Shown here piece by piece: positions 7,478 to 14,527 of a DNA stretch of 16,759 bases. Both the position numbers and the translations under genes were made by a program. The stretch lies in assembly GCA_902492655.1 (NCBI GenBank), contig CABUMF010000045.1:1-16759 (forward strand). The letters run 5' to 3'. The notes beneath the pieces are model-generated. The model saw only the letters and a program-made list of their open reading frames with translations, made no database searches and was not told where the DNA came from. Positions within the stretch are counted from its first letter, which is position 1, and each line of letters opens with the position of its first letter. The DNA is from an uncultured Eubacteriales bacterium. Its GTDB lineage: Bacteria; Bacillota; Clostridia; HGM11514.

Positions 7478-8493
7478 TGCATATTCCTCCAGTCAAACTG
7501 AACAACAACCGGAAAATCTTTATCGGATACAAGCCTGTTGTAAACCTCTGTACATTCGGTCGGTAAGTGCGTTTCCTCTATCAGATTTTCAAGACACAGC
7601 CTTCCGCCGCCGCAAAGCTTAAGCACAGCTTTTATATCATCACGATGAGTAAACCAACCGGGATGTGACTCGCAATTCGGTCTTGCAATCGTATGTGCTC
7701 CGATTACCGTTATCCCGGGTGCGTGTATTTTTTTATAGTAGTCAACGGTAAAATCAGAATTTCTCGTACATCCGAGAAGCGCAACCCGTCCGAATTTTGC
7801 CATGCAGTCAAGCGCCTCGTTAAATCCGGCTCCCACACCCGTGACTTCTATTGCTACATTAACTCCGCCGTATGTTAAGCTTTTTACCTTATCGGCAAAG
7901 CCTTCACTGAGCGGGTCAAACGCATAGTCGGCGCCGTTTTTCAATGCGATTTCCCGCCTTTTGGGATTTGGATCTGCGGCTATTATCGGAACCGCACCGC
8001 AGGCACGCAAAAGCTTTACTGCAATCATGCCCAGAATACCAAGCCCCATAACAATTGCGCTTTCTCCCATTTCAAGCCTCGTTTTTCTGATCGCCGCCAT
8101 GGGAAATGTGGAAATAAAGCTCAGAGCACCCGTTTCAAAGCTTATGCCGGCATCCTCAATCTTTACAACTTTTTCTTCGGAAACAACATTGTACTTTTTA
8201 TGAAGTCCCCAAAACACAACAACTCTGTCGCCTATTTCAACACTTTTAACATTGCTTCCTTTTTTTACAACTATTCCTGCGCTGTTGTATCCCGACATTC
8301 TCGGAAACACCACCCCGGACGCTCCGTAAGCGTTTACATTGGGGTCACCGGTTATGTTTGCCCTTTCGGTGCCGCAGCTTATGGTTGAAACAACGGTTTC
8401 GACCATAACCTCATTTGGCGCAGGCTCATTTACATCAACCGTCAAAAGCTCCGCTTTGTTTTTTTCCGTAAATACAATCTGTTTGCACTCCAT
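7474..8493 (-). CDS. Zinc-type alcohol dehydrogenase-like oxidoreductase (MDR superfamily)
   Basis: This 339-residue protein is the first gene of the minus-strand operon. It has the catalytic-zinc segment STISCGTE (Cys40), GYNSAG (68-73), IGDRVVV, a Rossmann turn GLGILG (150-155) and AADPNPKRR after the second strand. The four-cysteine structural-zinc lobe of classic alcohol dehydrogenases is absent. By family it oxidises a secondary alcohol of a sugar or polyol with NAD(P). The ATG has a GAGGGGGA ribosome binding site seven bases upstream. The gene shares a short divergent promoter region with the AraC gene at 8613, which is its likely activator. Confidence 0.9.
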   Translation of the reverse strand: MECKQIVFTEKNKAELLTVDVNEPAPNEVMVETVVSTISCGTERANITGDPNVNAYGASGVVFPRMSGYNSAGIVVKKGSNVKSVEIGDRVVVFWGLHKKYNVVSEEKVVKIEDAGISFETGALSFISTFPMAAIRKTRLEMGESAIVMGLGILGMIAVKLLRACGAVPIIAADPNPKRREIALKNGADYAFDPLSEGFADKVKSLTYGGVNVAIEVTGVGAGFNEALDCMAKFGRVALLGCTRNSDFTVDYYKKIHAPGITVIGAHTIARPNCESHPGWFTHRDDIKAVLKLCGGGRLCLENLIEETHLPTECTEVYNRLVSDKDFPVVVQFDWRNMQ

Positions 8494-8526
8494 TTAGAAA
8501 TCCCCCTCATTTATTGTTACATTACC

Positions 8527-8535
8527 ATTGTAGCA
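8527..8535 (-). promoter_or_regulatory. Extended -10 promoter of the dehydrogenase operon
   Basis: On the minus strand TGCTACAAT is a good extended -10 element, about 33 bases from the ATG. There is no recognisable -35 box at the right distance, as expected for a promoter that needs an activator such as the neighbouring AraC protein. Confidence 0.55.
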
Positions 8536-8537
8536 CA

Positions 8538-8592
8538 TTGACATTTCGAATAAAATATGATATTCTATAAAAAATGAGGTAATTTTCTATAA
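8538..8592 (+). promoter_or_regulatory. AraC gene promoter with 22-bp-spaced direct repeats
   Basis: TTGACA (8538-8543) is 17 bases from TATTCT (8561-8566). TTCTATAA occurs at 8563-8570 and again at 8585-8592, exactly 22 bases apart on the same face of the helix, as AraC-family half-sites often are. The -35 region of the opposite promoter falls within this promoter's spacer, so the two promoters should compete. Confidence 0.55.
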
Positions 8593-8612
8593 CTTTTATG
8601 GGAGGTTTTGTA

Positions 8613-9365
8613 ATGAATGATATAATTTTCTCAAACAGCTTCATATTCAGAATATTTGAATTTGATGAATTTCATCACACCGATAACCGAGCCGGAGTAC
8701 AAACCCATTATTTTGCATATATGATTTGCGGAAACTGCAAAATAATTACAGAAACCGAAGCTGTTGAGATTAACACCGGAGACATTTTCTACATCCCTAA
8801 CAAATGCAGCTATCAGTCATATTGGTACGGAAATCCCAAAATACAATTCGTTTCATTGGGGTTCCCCTATCTGCCCAACTTTGACAATAAGACCTACCCC
8901 GTTCAAACGCTGCCGAAAAATGATAAAGCTGTGGAAATTCTTCTGTCTCTCGGAAAATGTATGAGCTTAACGGCACATGATATTGGTGAGTTTTATACAT
9001 TGGCAGGTATGCTTCTGCCTACAATGTCCCATAAAACCTTATGCCGCACGAGAGAAATTACGGAACATACCAAAGAATATCTTATACTTCATCCCTTCGC
9101 AAAAACATCCGAGCTTGCAAAAAACTCCGCAATAAGCGAAGCCGCACTGTATTCGGCGTTTAAAAAGTCCTCCGATATTACCCTTAATCAGCTCCGGAAC
9201 AACCTCTTGCTCGAAAAAGCGAAGGATATGCTTATAACCACCGACAAACAGATAGAATATATCAGCGATTCGCTTCAGTTCAGCTCAACCTCATATTTCA
9301 GAAAAAAGTTCAAGCAGTATTTTAACATAACTCCTACAGAGATGAGGAAAAAATACAGGATTTAA
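8613..9365 (+). CDS. AraC-family transcriptional regulator
   Basis: This 250-residue protein has an N-terminal cupin-like sensing domain, including GVQTHYFAYMICGNCK and INTGDIFYIPNK. The C-terminal double helix-turn-helix occupies about the last 100 residues: TSELAKNSAISEAALYSAFK, then QIEYISDSLQFSSTSYFRKK and the closing ITPTEMRKKYR. The frame could start at 8598, but the ATG at 8613 has a GGGAGG site seven bases upstream and is preferred. It diverges from the dehydrogenase operon at 8493 and most likely activates it in response to a sugar-like inducer. Its TAA stop is four bases from the stop of the convergent SDR gene, leaving no room for a terminator. Confidence 0.92.
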   Translation: MNDIIFSNSFIFRIFEFDEFHHTDNRAGVQTHYFAYMICGNCKIITETEAVEINTGDIFYIPNKCSYQSYWYGNPKIQFVSLGFPYLPNFDNKTYPVQTLPKNDKAVEILLSLGKCMSLTAHDIGEFYTLAGMLLPTMSHKTLCRTREITEHTKEYLILHPFAKTSELAKNSAISEAALYSAFKKSSDITLNQLRNNLLLEKAKDMLITTDKQIEYISDSLQFSSTSYFRKKFKQYFNITPTEMRKKYRI

Positions 9366-9369
9366 TCCT

Positions 9370-10107
9370 TTACTGTTTCTTTCTGCAGCCGTCAATCTGT
9401 ATATTCTGACCGGATATGTAGCTTGCCTCATCACTTGCAAGGAAGCATATTAGATTAGCGTTTTCCATATCTGTTCCTGTTCTTCCCATAAATGAAAGCT
9501 CGCTGTTTTGAAAATAATTCATATCCTTGTTTTCACTGGGGCTGACGCTTCCCGGCGATACGCAGTTAACAAGTACGCCTTTATCCGCAGCCTCCTTTGC
9601 AAGCGCTTTTGTCATTGCAATCAATGCACCTTTTGTTGCCGAATAATGTACCATATTTGCATTGCCGTAAACACCTGCAACTGAAGCAACATTAACAATT
9701 CTGCCGTAACTGTTTTCAAGCATTTTTGGAAGTACCGCTTTCGTGCAATAAACAACACCCATGACATTAACATTAATAAATTTACGCCACTCATCAGAGG
9801 ATGTATCTGTAAAAGGTGCCCAGCATCTCCACAAAGCGGCATTATTGATGAGTATGTCTATTTTGCCAAATACACTTTCTGCCTCTTTTACAACGGCATA
9901 AACTCTTTCTTCATCACTGACGTCACATTGAAAGATGAGTACATTTTTCGTATACGTCTCTATTTCCTCTTTAACGCTTTCAAGCTCCTTTATATTTATA
10001 TCTGTAAGCACAAGATTTGCACCGCCTTGTGCAAATTTAATTGCTACCGCCCTACCTATTCCCACTGCTGCTCCTGTGATAAGTACGGTTTTGTCATTAA
10101 AATTCAT
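9370..10107 (-). CDS. Short-chain dehydrogenase/reductase (SDR family)
   Basis: This 245-residue classical SDR has all core motifs: TGAAVGIG (11-18), NNAA (88-91), Asn114, and the catalytic Ser142, Tyr155 and Lys159 in NVASVAG and HYSATKGA. The closing segment ISGQNIQIDG is typical. Asp36 after the second strand suggests NAD over NADP. It oxidises or reduces a hydroxyl group of an unknown small molecule. It is the last gene of the 11778-9370 group. The 148 bases between it and the preceding gene hold a good ribosome binding site (AAAGGAAG) but no convincing promoter or terminator, so it is probably co-transcribed with the two genes upstream. Confidence 0.92.
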   Translation of the reverse strand: MNFNDKTVLITGAAVGIGRAVAIKFAQGGANLVLTDINIKELESVKEEIETYTKNVLIFQCDVSDEERVYAVVKEAESVFGKIDILINNAALWRCWAPFTDTSSDEWRKFINVNVMGVVYCTKAVLPKMLENSYGRIVNVASVAGVYGNANMVHYSATKGALIAMTKALAKEAADKGVLVNCVSPGSVSPSENKDMNYFQNSELSFMGRTGTDMENANLICFLASDEASYISGQNIQIDGCRKKQ

Positions 10108-10255
10108 ATTATTACTTCCTTTCTTTCTACATTAAAAATATTTTTCATATGCTACCGTTATAAGATATGGAAAATAAACAGTCTGCTATTTCTGTCGGAG
10201 AATAGGCACTCTGACAATGCCATTTGTAAATTTATATTCACAACAAATCAACCCT

Positions 10256-11017
10256 CTAATTTAATTCCATGTTATCACGTATAGTTTTCAAATCCCTTAA
10301 AAGCGGCTGCTGCGGTGTTGCAAGCTCATCATGTTCATGCACACAAAGATACATACAGCAGCCTAGCTCACCGCCTATTCGTCTTAAAATCCTACATTCT
10401 CCGCCGCTGAGGAAAAGAAACGGAATTTTTAAGTTTTCTTTAAGCATATTTATGATTTTGAGATTTTCAAGCTGCTGCTCCATTGTATCTGCTCCTGTAA
10501 CTATTTTGCAAATATCGGCGCCGCATTTCTGATGCTCAAAAGCAATTTCAAGAACTCTTTCTGCCGGAATATATTTTAACACGTGAGAGGACATAAGAAC
10601 CTTTGCGCCCTTGTCATGGATTTTTCTTATAAGCTCCTTTTGCTTTTCTATAGCCGTTTGTGAAACCGCAACCTCATCAGGCTGTCTGTCAAAATAATCA
10701 CCCATAATATCACATAAATCCGCTCCGCAGTCCGCAAGCTCCAGAAGTTCCTCTGCCAGCTGTATATCAGACTTACCCTCATTTTTTCCGCCTCGGTAAT
10801 TCGTCACATATATCGGCTTGTCTTTTGTATATAAAAATAAATCACGATATACTTCTTTTGTCCTGTATTCCGGCTTCATTCTCTCAAACTGCATTCCGTA
10901 AGCTTCCGCTCCTTCGGGAGAGGATTTGTCAATAAGCTCCTTTATTCTGTCGGGGTTGTCCGCCTGAACCATAACGGTAAGCAACGCCTTATCCCGCTCA
11001 AAAAAACTCTGCTTCAT
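10256..11017 (-). CDS. Divergent type I 3-dehydroquinate dehydratase-like enzyme (AroD fold)
   Basis: This 253-residue protein aligns by eye along the whole length of type I dehydroquinate dehydratases, which are (beta/alpha)8 Schiff-base enzymes. Conserved are Arg75 in TNYRGG, His145 in MSSHVL, Lys171 in ADICKIV (the Schiff-base lysine), Arg209 near GGECRILRRIGGELG, and a Gln near the end in TPQQPL. Usual substrate-binding acids differ: the ELRLD strand reads MQFERM, and the DLE(L) segment reads DIMG. It likely dehydrates or cleaves a keto-cyclitol or similar molecule that is not necessarily dehydroquinate. A TTG at 11026 is also in frame, but the ATG at 11017 is nine bases from GGGAGGAG and is preferred. 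It starts two bases after the upstream SDR stop. Flanking SDR genes suggest a catabolic role. Confidence 0.72.
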   Translation of the reverse strand: MKQSFFERDKALLTVMVQADNPDRIKELIDKSSPEGAEAYGMQFERMKPEYRTKEVYRDLFLYTKDKPIYVTNYRGGKNEGKSDIQLAEELLELADCGADLCDIMGDYFDRQPDEVAVSQTAIEKQKELIRKIHDKGAKVLMSSHVLKYIPAERVLEIAFEHQKCGADICKIVTGADTMEQQLENLKIINMLKENLKIPFLFLSGGECRILRRIGGELGCCMYLCVHEHDELATPQQPLLRDLKTIRDNMELN

Positions 11018-11019
11018 AA

Positions 11020-11778
11020 TCAGCAACTCCTCCCTGCCGCATTTCTTCCGCCGTCAATCATTATGTTTTCGCCGTTTATAAACTGCCCCTTTTCGGATGC
11101 AACAAATAAAATCAAATCAATAATCTCCTGAGGTTCCGCCGCTCTGCCCATAGGCGTTTTCATATTTGCCATAGCTTCTCTTGTAAGCACCGGCCCTGGC
11201 GAAATGCAGACGCATCTTATATTATGCGATGCACCGTACTGTGAAATTGATTTAGTAAGACCGTACATAAGCCCTGCTTTCGCTGTTGCATAATCCATTC
11301 CCTGTCCGTCGCCCTCAGCGCCGGTAATTGAACCGATATTTATTATTAAGCCGCTGTTTTGTTCTCTCATCTGCTTTAATACAGCATGAGCGAAATAAAA
11401 AGGTCCTTTTAAATTTACATCAAGTCCCCAGTCAAACACATCAATCGGAACATCAGGAAAATCCGCTTCCCAGCCTACATTTAACATTCTCCTTGCCGTA
11501 CCTCCGGCAAAGTTCGCCATAATGTCAATACTTCCGAAAACCTCGACCGCCCTATCCCTCGCGACGCACACCTCGGCATAATCTCTCACATCACATATAA
11601 CAGCAACCGCTTTTCCCTTCCCTCTCTCGTTTATTTCACTGACTTTTTCATTGAGAGCTTTTTCGTTTATGTCGCACATAACAACATTGCCGCCAAGCTC
11701 GGCAAAGTTTTGAGAAAACAAAAGTCCCATGCCGGAAGCGGCACCTGTTGATAGTGCTGTTTTCCCCTTGAAATCCAT
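11020..11778 (-). CDS. Short-chain dehydrogenase/reductase (SDR family)
   Basis: This 252-residue classical SDR has TGAASGMG (11-18), NFAGG (89-93, a variant of NNAGG), Asn122 and the catalytic Ser150, Tyr163 and Lys167 in NIGSITG and MDYATAKAG. It ends with INGENIMIDGG. Asp36 points to NAD. It is the first gene of its operon, has an AAAGGA site, and is divided from the divergent AraC gene at 11945 by a shared promoter region. It is clearly different from the other SDR at 9370, so it is not a recent duplicate. It probably oxidises the substrate or intermediate handled by the dehydratase-like enzyme that follows. Confidence 0.92.
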   Translation of the reverse strand: MDFKGKTALSTGAASGMGLLFSQNFAELGGNVVMCDINEKALNEKVSEINERGKGKAVAVICDVRDYAEVCVARDRAVEVFGSIDIMANFAGGTARRMLNVGWEADFPDVPIDVFDWGLDVNLKGPFYFAHAVLKQMREQNSGLIINIGSITGAEGDGQGMDYATAKAGLMYGLTKSISQYGASHNIRCVCISPGPVLTREAMANMKTPMGRAAEPQEIIDLILFVASEKGQFINGENIMIDGGRNAAGRSC

Positions 11779-11807
11779 AAAATCATCCTTTCTTAATATA
11801 TATGAAT

Positions 11808-11835
11808 ATTATAACACACAAATAATTTATTTCAA
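11808..11835 (-). promoter_or_regulatory. Promoter of the SDR / dehydratase-like operon
   Basis: On the minus strand TTGAAA (11830-11835) is 16 bases from a perfect TATAAT (11808-11813), about 30 bases before the ATG. Confidence 0.65.
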
Positions 11836-11886
11836 TGAGTAAAATGATACTGTTTTGACATTTCTGATATTTTTATGGCATATTTC

Positions 11887-11915
11887 TTGATTTTTAATAA
11901 CAAAAAGGGTATAAT
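11887..11915 (+). promoter_or_regulatory. Promoter of the second AraC gene
   Basis: TTGATT (11887-11892) is 17 bases from a perfect TATAAT (11910-11915). A run AGGGGGGG (11931-11938) serves as ribosome binding site. Upstream, TTGACATTTC at 11855-11864 repeats exactly the ten bases at 8538-8547 in the other AraC promoter. Confidence 0.65.
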
Positions 11916-11944
11916 TATTTTATAATATAAAGGGGGGGATCAAA

Positions 11945-12697
11945 ATGTTTGACAATATAACAATCACCGACATAAAAGGAGTTTTTACGGTTTTTTCTCC
12001 GAGAGGCAGATTCGCAAAAATAGAGAACAGAAAAAGCTACGGATTATCGTTTTGCACAGATGGGCAGATTACATATACTCATAACGGGACTGAAATAAAA
12101 TCGGATAAAAATTACGCTGTAATACTTCCCAAAGGACAGACATACACCCTCCACGGTGATAAAACAGGAAGATTTCCGGTCATAGATTTCATGTGTACAG
12201 AGTTGTTGTGCGATACTGTTATTGCTATTCCGGTCCAAAATAACGATGCATACATAAAAGATTTCGACAAGCTCCGTTCGCTGTCACTTTTTGACGGTAA
12301 CAGAGCTGAAATGATGAGCATTTTTTATCATATACTTCACCGTCTGTCAGTGCAAAACTCATCATGCAAGCTGATCGTCCCGGCAATAAAATATCTTGAA
12401 AGCAATTATCACAATCCAAATCTCACCAATGCGGATCTGGCGATGAAATGTAATATAAGCGAGGTGTATTTCCGCAGGATTTTCACAAAACATTACAATA
12501 TGACACCAAAACAGTTTCTAATTGATATAAGGATAAATAAGGCAAAGCAGCTTCTTTCCGAAGGTGCCTTGAAAATAAATGCCGTAGCATCCAAATGCGG
12601 TTTTTCAAACCAGTATCATTTCTCCCGTATTTTCAAAGAAAAAACAGGACTTACACCTACCGAATATATAAAGCAGAACATGATTTATAAAATATGA
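11945..12697 (+). CDS. AraC-family transcriptional regulator
   Basis: This 250-residue protein has a cupin-like N-terminus, including LSFCTDGQITYTHNGTEI and NYAVILPKGQTYTLHGD, where ligand would bind. A C-terminal double helix-turn-helix starts near residue 145: NLTNADLAMKCNISEVYFRR, then KINAVASKCGFSNQYHFSRI and the diagnostic FKEKTGLTPTEYI end. It diverges from the SDR operon at 11778 and most likely regulates it. It has the same length and layout as the AraC protein at 8613 but a low-identity sequence, so the two are paralogues at most, probably with different inducers or steps of one pathway. Confidence 0.93.
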   Translation: MFDNITITDIKGVFTVFSPRGRFAKIENRKSYGLSFCTDGQITYTHNGTEIKSDKNYAVILPKGQTYTLHGDKTGRFPVIDFMCTELLCDTVIAIPVQNNDAYIKDFDKLRSLSLFDGNRAEMMSIFYHILHRLSVQNSSCKLIVPAIKYLESNYHNPNLTNADLAMKCNISEVYFRRIFTKHYNMTPKQFLIDIRINKAKQLLSEGALKINAVASKCGFSNQYHFSRIFKEKTGLTPTEYIKQNMIYKI

Positions 12698-12772
12698 GGG
12701 CACATCTGAGCATTATAAAGTTTTATCACAATTTTTCTTGGTTTTATTTTGTTAAAAACCCTGCATAAAAAT

Positions 12773-12801
12773 AACCTCAAGGCTTTTTTAACCTTGAGGT
12801 T
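12773..12801. terminator. Bidirectional rho-independent terminator
   Basis: AACCTCAAGG (12773-12782) pairs with CCTTGAGGTT (12792-12801) around a 9-base T-rich loop. TTTTGATTT follows on the plus strand and ATTTTTATG on the minus strand. It ends the AraC transcript and any minus-strand transcript arriving from the 14487-13016 group. Confidence 0.8.
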
Positions 12802-12814
12802 TTGATTTATTATT

Positions 12815-12943
12815 TTAGTCAAAGCTATTACAATCTGTGTATTCGACGACGAAAATGTATTACGGTCTTTGGCATATTTTTAAAATTGCTTCGTGTCCGA
12901 ACTGCGTATCTGCCGTAAAATATATTATAATATACACCACTTT
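12815..12943 (-). pseudogene. Fossil of a metallophosphoesterase N-terminus
   Basis: On the minus strand, from about 12943, the translation reads KVVYIIIYFTADTQFGHEAI, then LKICQRP and a TAA at 12860-12862. The calcineurin-like phosphoesterase N-terminus is typically Phe-Thr-[AS]-Asp-Thr-His-Phe-Gly-His-x-x-Ile, later followed by x-Arg-Pro-Phe. Here the first metal-binding His is Gln, the Phe after Arg-Pro is replaced by a stop, and the frame after it (YIFVVEYTDCNSFD) decays quickly. No start codon or ribosome binding site is in frame. I infer a degraded gene remnant. The match is short (about 20 residues), so chance cannot be excluded. A 7-bp hairpin ACCACTT/AAGTGGT lies at 12936-12960. I see nothing else in 12698-13015. 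Confidence 0.5.
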
Positions 12944-13015
12944 TTCATAACCCAAGTGGTATATTTGGTTTTCTTTAATCTATTCCGATCAAAATTATAT
13001 CATAAAGAACATTTT

Positions 13016-13204
13016 TTACGAAATAAATCCAATACTTCTCTTAATTTCTTTCTGTAGCATTAATGACGGCAAATAAAAATCCTCCTTTTCAAGTCTGAAC
13101 AGTGTTACCTTATCCTCCGCATCAAAAAATCCCGTATTCATAAGCCGAGCCGACTGCCGCATCTGTGCCTGTTCAAGCACGCCCTCATTCTTTAATATTC
13201 CCAT
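13016..13204 (-). CDS. Small unrecognised ORF, possibly a gene fragment
   Basis: This 62-codon frame is charged and hydrophilic with no membrane segment. Its middle reads MNTGFFDAEDKVTLFRLEKE, followed by DFYLPSLMLQKE. The DFYLPSL...IG tail faintly recalls the start of small transposon-associated TnpV-type proteins, but this is not enough for a call. It has no ribosome binding site. It begins seven bases after, and in the same frame as, the TAA of the YgjV-family gene. It may be a fragment, a translationally coupled small protein or a chance frame; the protein-like composition argues mildly against chance. Confidence 0.35.
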   Translation of the reverse strand: MGILKNEGVLEQAQMRQSARLMNTGFFDAEDKVTLFRLEKEDFYLPSLMLQKEIKRSIGFIS

Positions 13205-13210
13205 ATAATT

Positions 13211-13717
13211 TTATTTCTTAATAATATCAATTCTTATAATTGCTGTTATAATCGAACATATTGTAAATGCCTCACATAATATTCCTGCAAAAGAATTACA
13301 TACAATATTATATACAAGCCAGCAAATGCTTGTCGGTAAAGTCAAAAGCCTTATATACTTTGTGTTTTTTAAGCTGTATGCAATGGTTGTTACAACTTTT
13401 GCCAAAATAACCATTACAGAAACAATTCCGTTTGTTGTCAATATCCCTATTACAATAAACATAAACGAAAATAAAATTTGCCAAATCAATGTGGATTTTT
13501 CTTTTTTAACATTTATTGCAAAAATTATATTTCTTACAGAACCAATAAGATTCATTGCTACACCTGTATAAGATGCAAGACATAAATATTGGATAGCAAA
13601 AAACATTTCGTTTAAAGTTCTAAATAACATAACATTTTTATGTTTCTTGCATTGAAAAGCAATTACCGCACATAATAATCCAATTCCCCCTATTGACTGA
13701 ATTATAATATCGTACAT
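13211..13717 (-). CDS. YgjV-family inner membrane protein
   Basis: This 168-residue protein has about five hydrophobic segments. The family signature is visible at the N-terminus: IGGIGLLCAVIAFQCKKHKN followed by FFAIQYLCLASYTGVAMNLIG and a SVRNIIFA segment. The role of YgjV proteins is unknown. The open frame extends to an ATG at 13747. The ATG at 13717 is clearly the true start because it has a perfect AAGGAGG site six bases upstream and because the longer form would overlap the preceding gene. It follows the broken phosphodiesterase gene by 11 bases, so the two are probably co-transcribed. Confidence 0.85.
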   Translation of the reverse strand: MYDIIIQSIGGIGLLCAVIAFQCKKHKNVMLFRTLNEMFFAIQYLCLASYTGVAMNLIGSVRNIIFAINVKKEKSTLIWQILFSFMFIVIGILTTNGIVSVMVILAKVVTTIAYSLKNTKYIRLLTLPTSICWLVYNIVCNSFAGILCEAFTICSIITAIIRIDIIKK

Positions 13718-13728
13718 CTTTGTCCTCC

Positions 13729-14487
13729 TTAAAGACGTTTTCTCCATTCAATTACACACGCAGGGTTGTTTTCCGTAAACATTGTGCAGCCAAACGAAAC
13801 CGCCTCAAAAAAATCTTTTTCCTGTGTATTACTTCCTGTGCATGGATTTATATTTAAGTTCAAGATATCGTCGCATTTCTTTTTACCATCTTCTCCGCTT
13901 GCCCAATAGCAAGCATAATCAAGATATTCAGTCGGATCGAGCTTGACATTTTCCATAATTGAATATGGATAATATCCATGTATAAGATATTTTTTTCTGT
14001 ATGTTTTATATATGTATTAAAGTACATACGCATCAAAACTATTTAAAATTATTCTATCTCCTAAACCTATGTTCTCGCACATTTTTATAGTTTCATCTAC
14101 TGCATACTCAACACGTTCCGCTCCCTCGTCATTAAGATAAACCTTTATTTCAAGATCTAAAAGCAAGCCGGGAACAGAAGCACAATATTCGAGAAACTCA
14201 CTTAGTGTAGGAATGGGAGAAGGCATTTCTTCTGTTCCGGCATTTAGTTTTTTAATCTCTTCATATGTTTTTTCTCTTACAAGCCCTATTCCATCTGTGG
14301 TTCGGCTCACATCTTGGTCATGCATCAAAACAAGTACACCGTCTTTTGTCAGATGAATATCGGTTTCAATCATATCAACACCAACTTCAACTGCACTTTG
14401 AAAAGATGCCAATGTATTTTCCGGAAATTCCGAAGGATCACCTCGATGACCTGCAACCAGTACTTTATTCTCTGTTTCAAATTTCAT
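13729..14487 (-). pseudogene. Glycerophosphodiester phosphodiesterase (GDPD family), interrupted by in-frame TAA
   Basis: The frame from 14487 runs 156 codons to a TAA at 14017-14019. It then continues in the same frame through 20 codons (YIYKTYRKKYLIHGYYPYSI) into a 75-codon open frame that ends at 13729. Together they give a normal-length 252-residue enzyme. The catalytic residues are all in the first part: HRG (14-16), PENT (Glu23), ETD (41-43) and MHD (His56). The second part completes the barrel. GDPD enzymes split glycerophosphodiesters into sn-glycerol 3-phosphate and an alcohol. No signal peptide is seen, so a cytoplasmic enzyme is expected. A truncated 156-residue product would lack the last barrel strands and is probably inactive. 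It diverges from the DeoR gene at 14630. Confidence 0.87.
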
Positions 14488-14527
14488 GTTATTATCCCTG
14501 CTGAAAACATATAAGAACTATTGTTTC

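Noticed and set aside
10108..10255. Separate promoter for the SDR gene at 10107
   Set aside because: Only a weak TATAAC without a matching -35 box is seen; co-transcription with the upstream genes is simpler.
12936..12960. Hairpin ACCACTT/AAGTGGT as a terminator
   Set aside because: The stem is only 7 bp with an 11-base loop and a poor U-tract; a better terminator lies at 12773-12801.
5139..14019. Stop codon reassignment (TAA read as an amino acid) to explain the two split genes
   Set aside because: TAA is used as the normal terminal stop by several intact genes in the window, including at 9365, 9370 and 15319.
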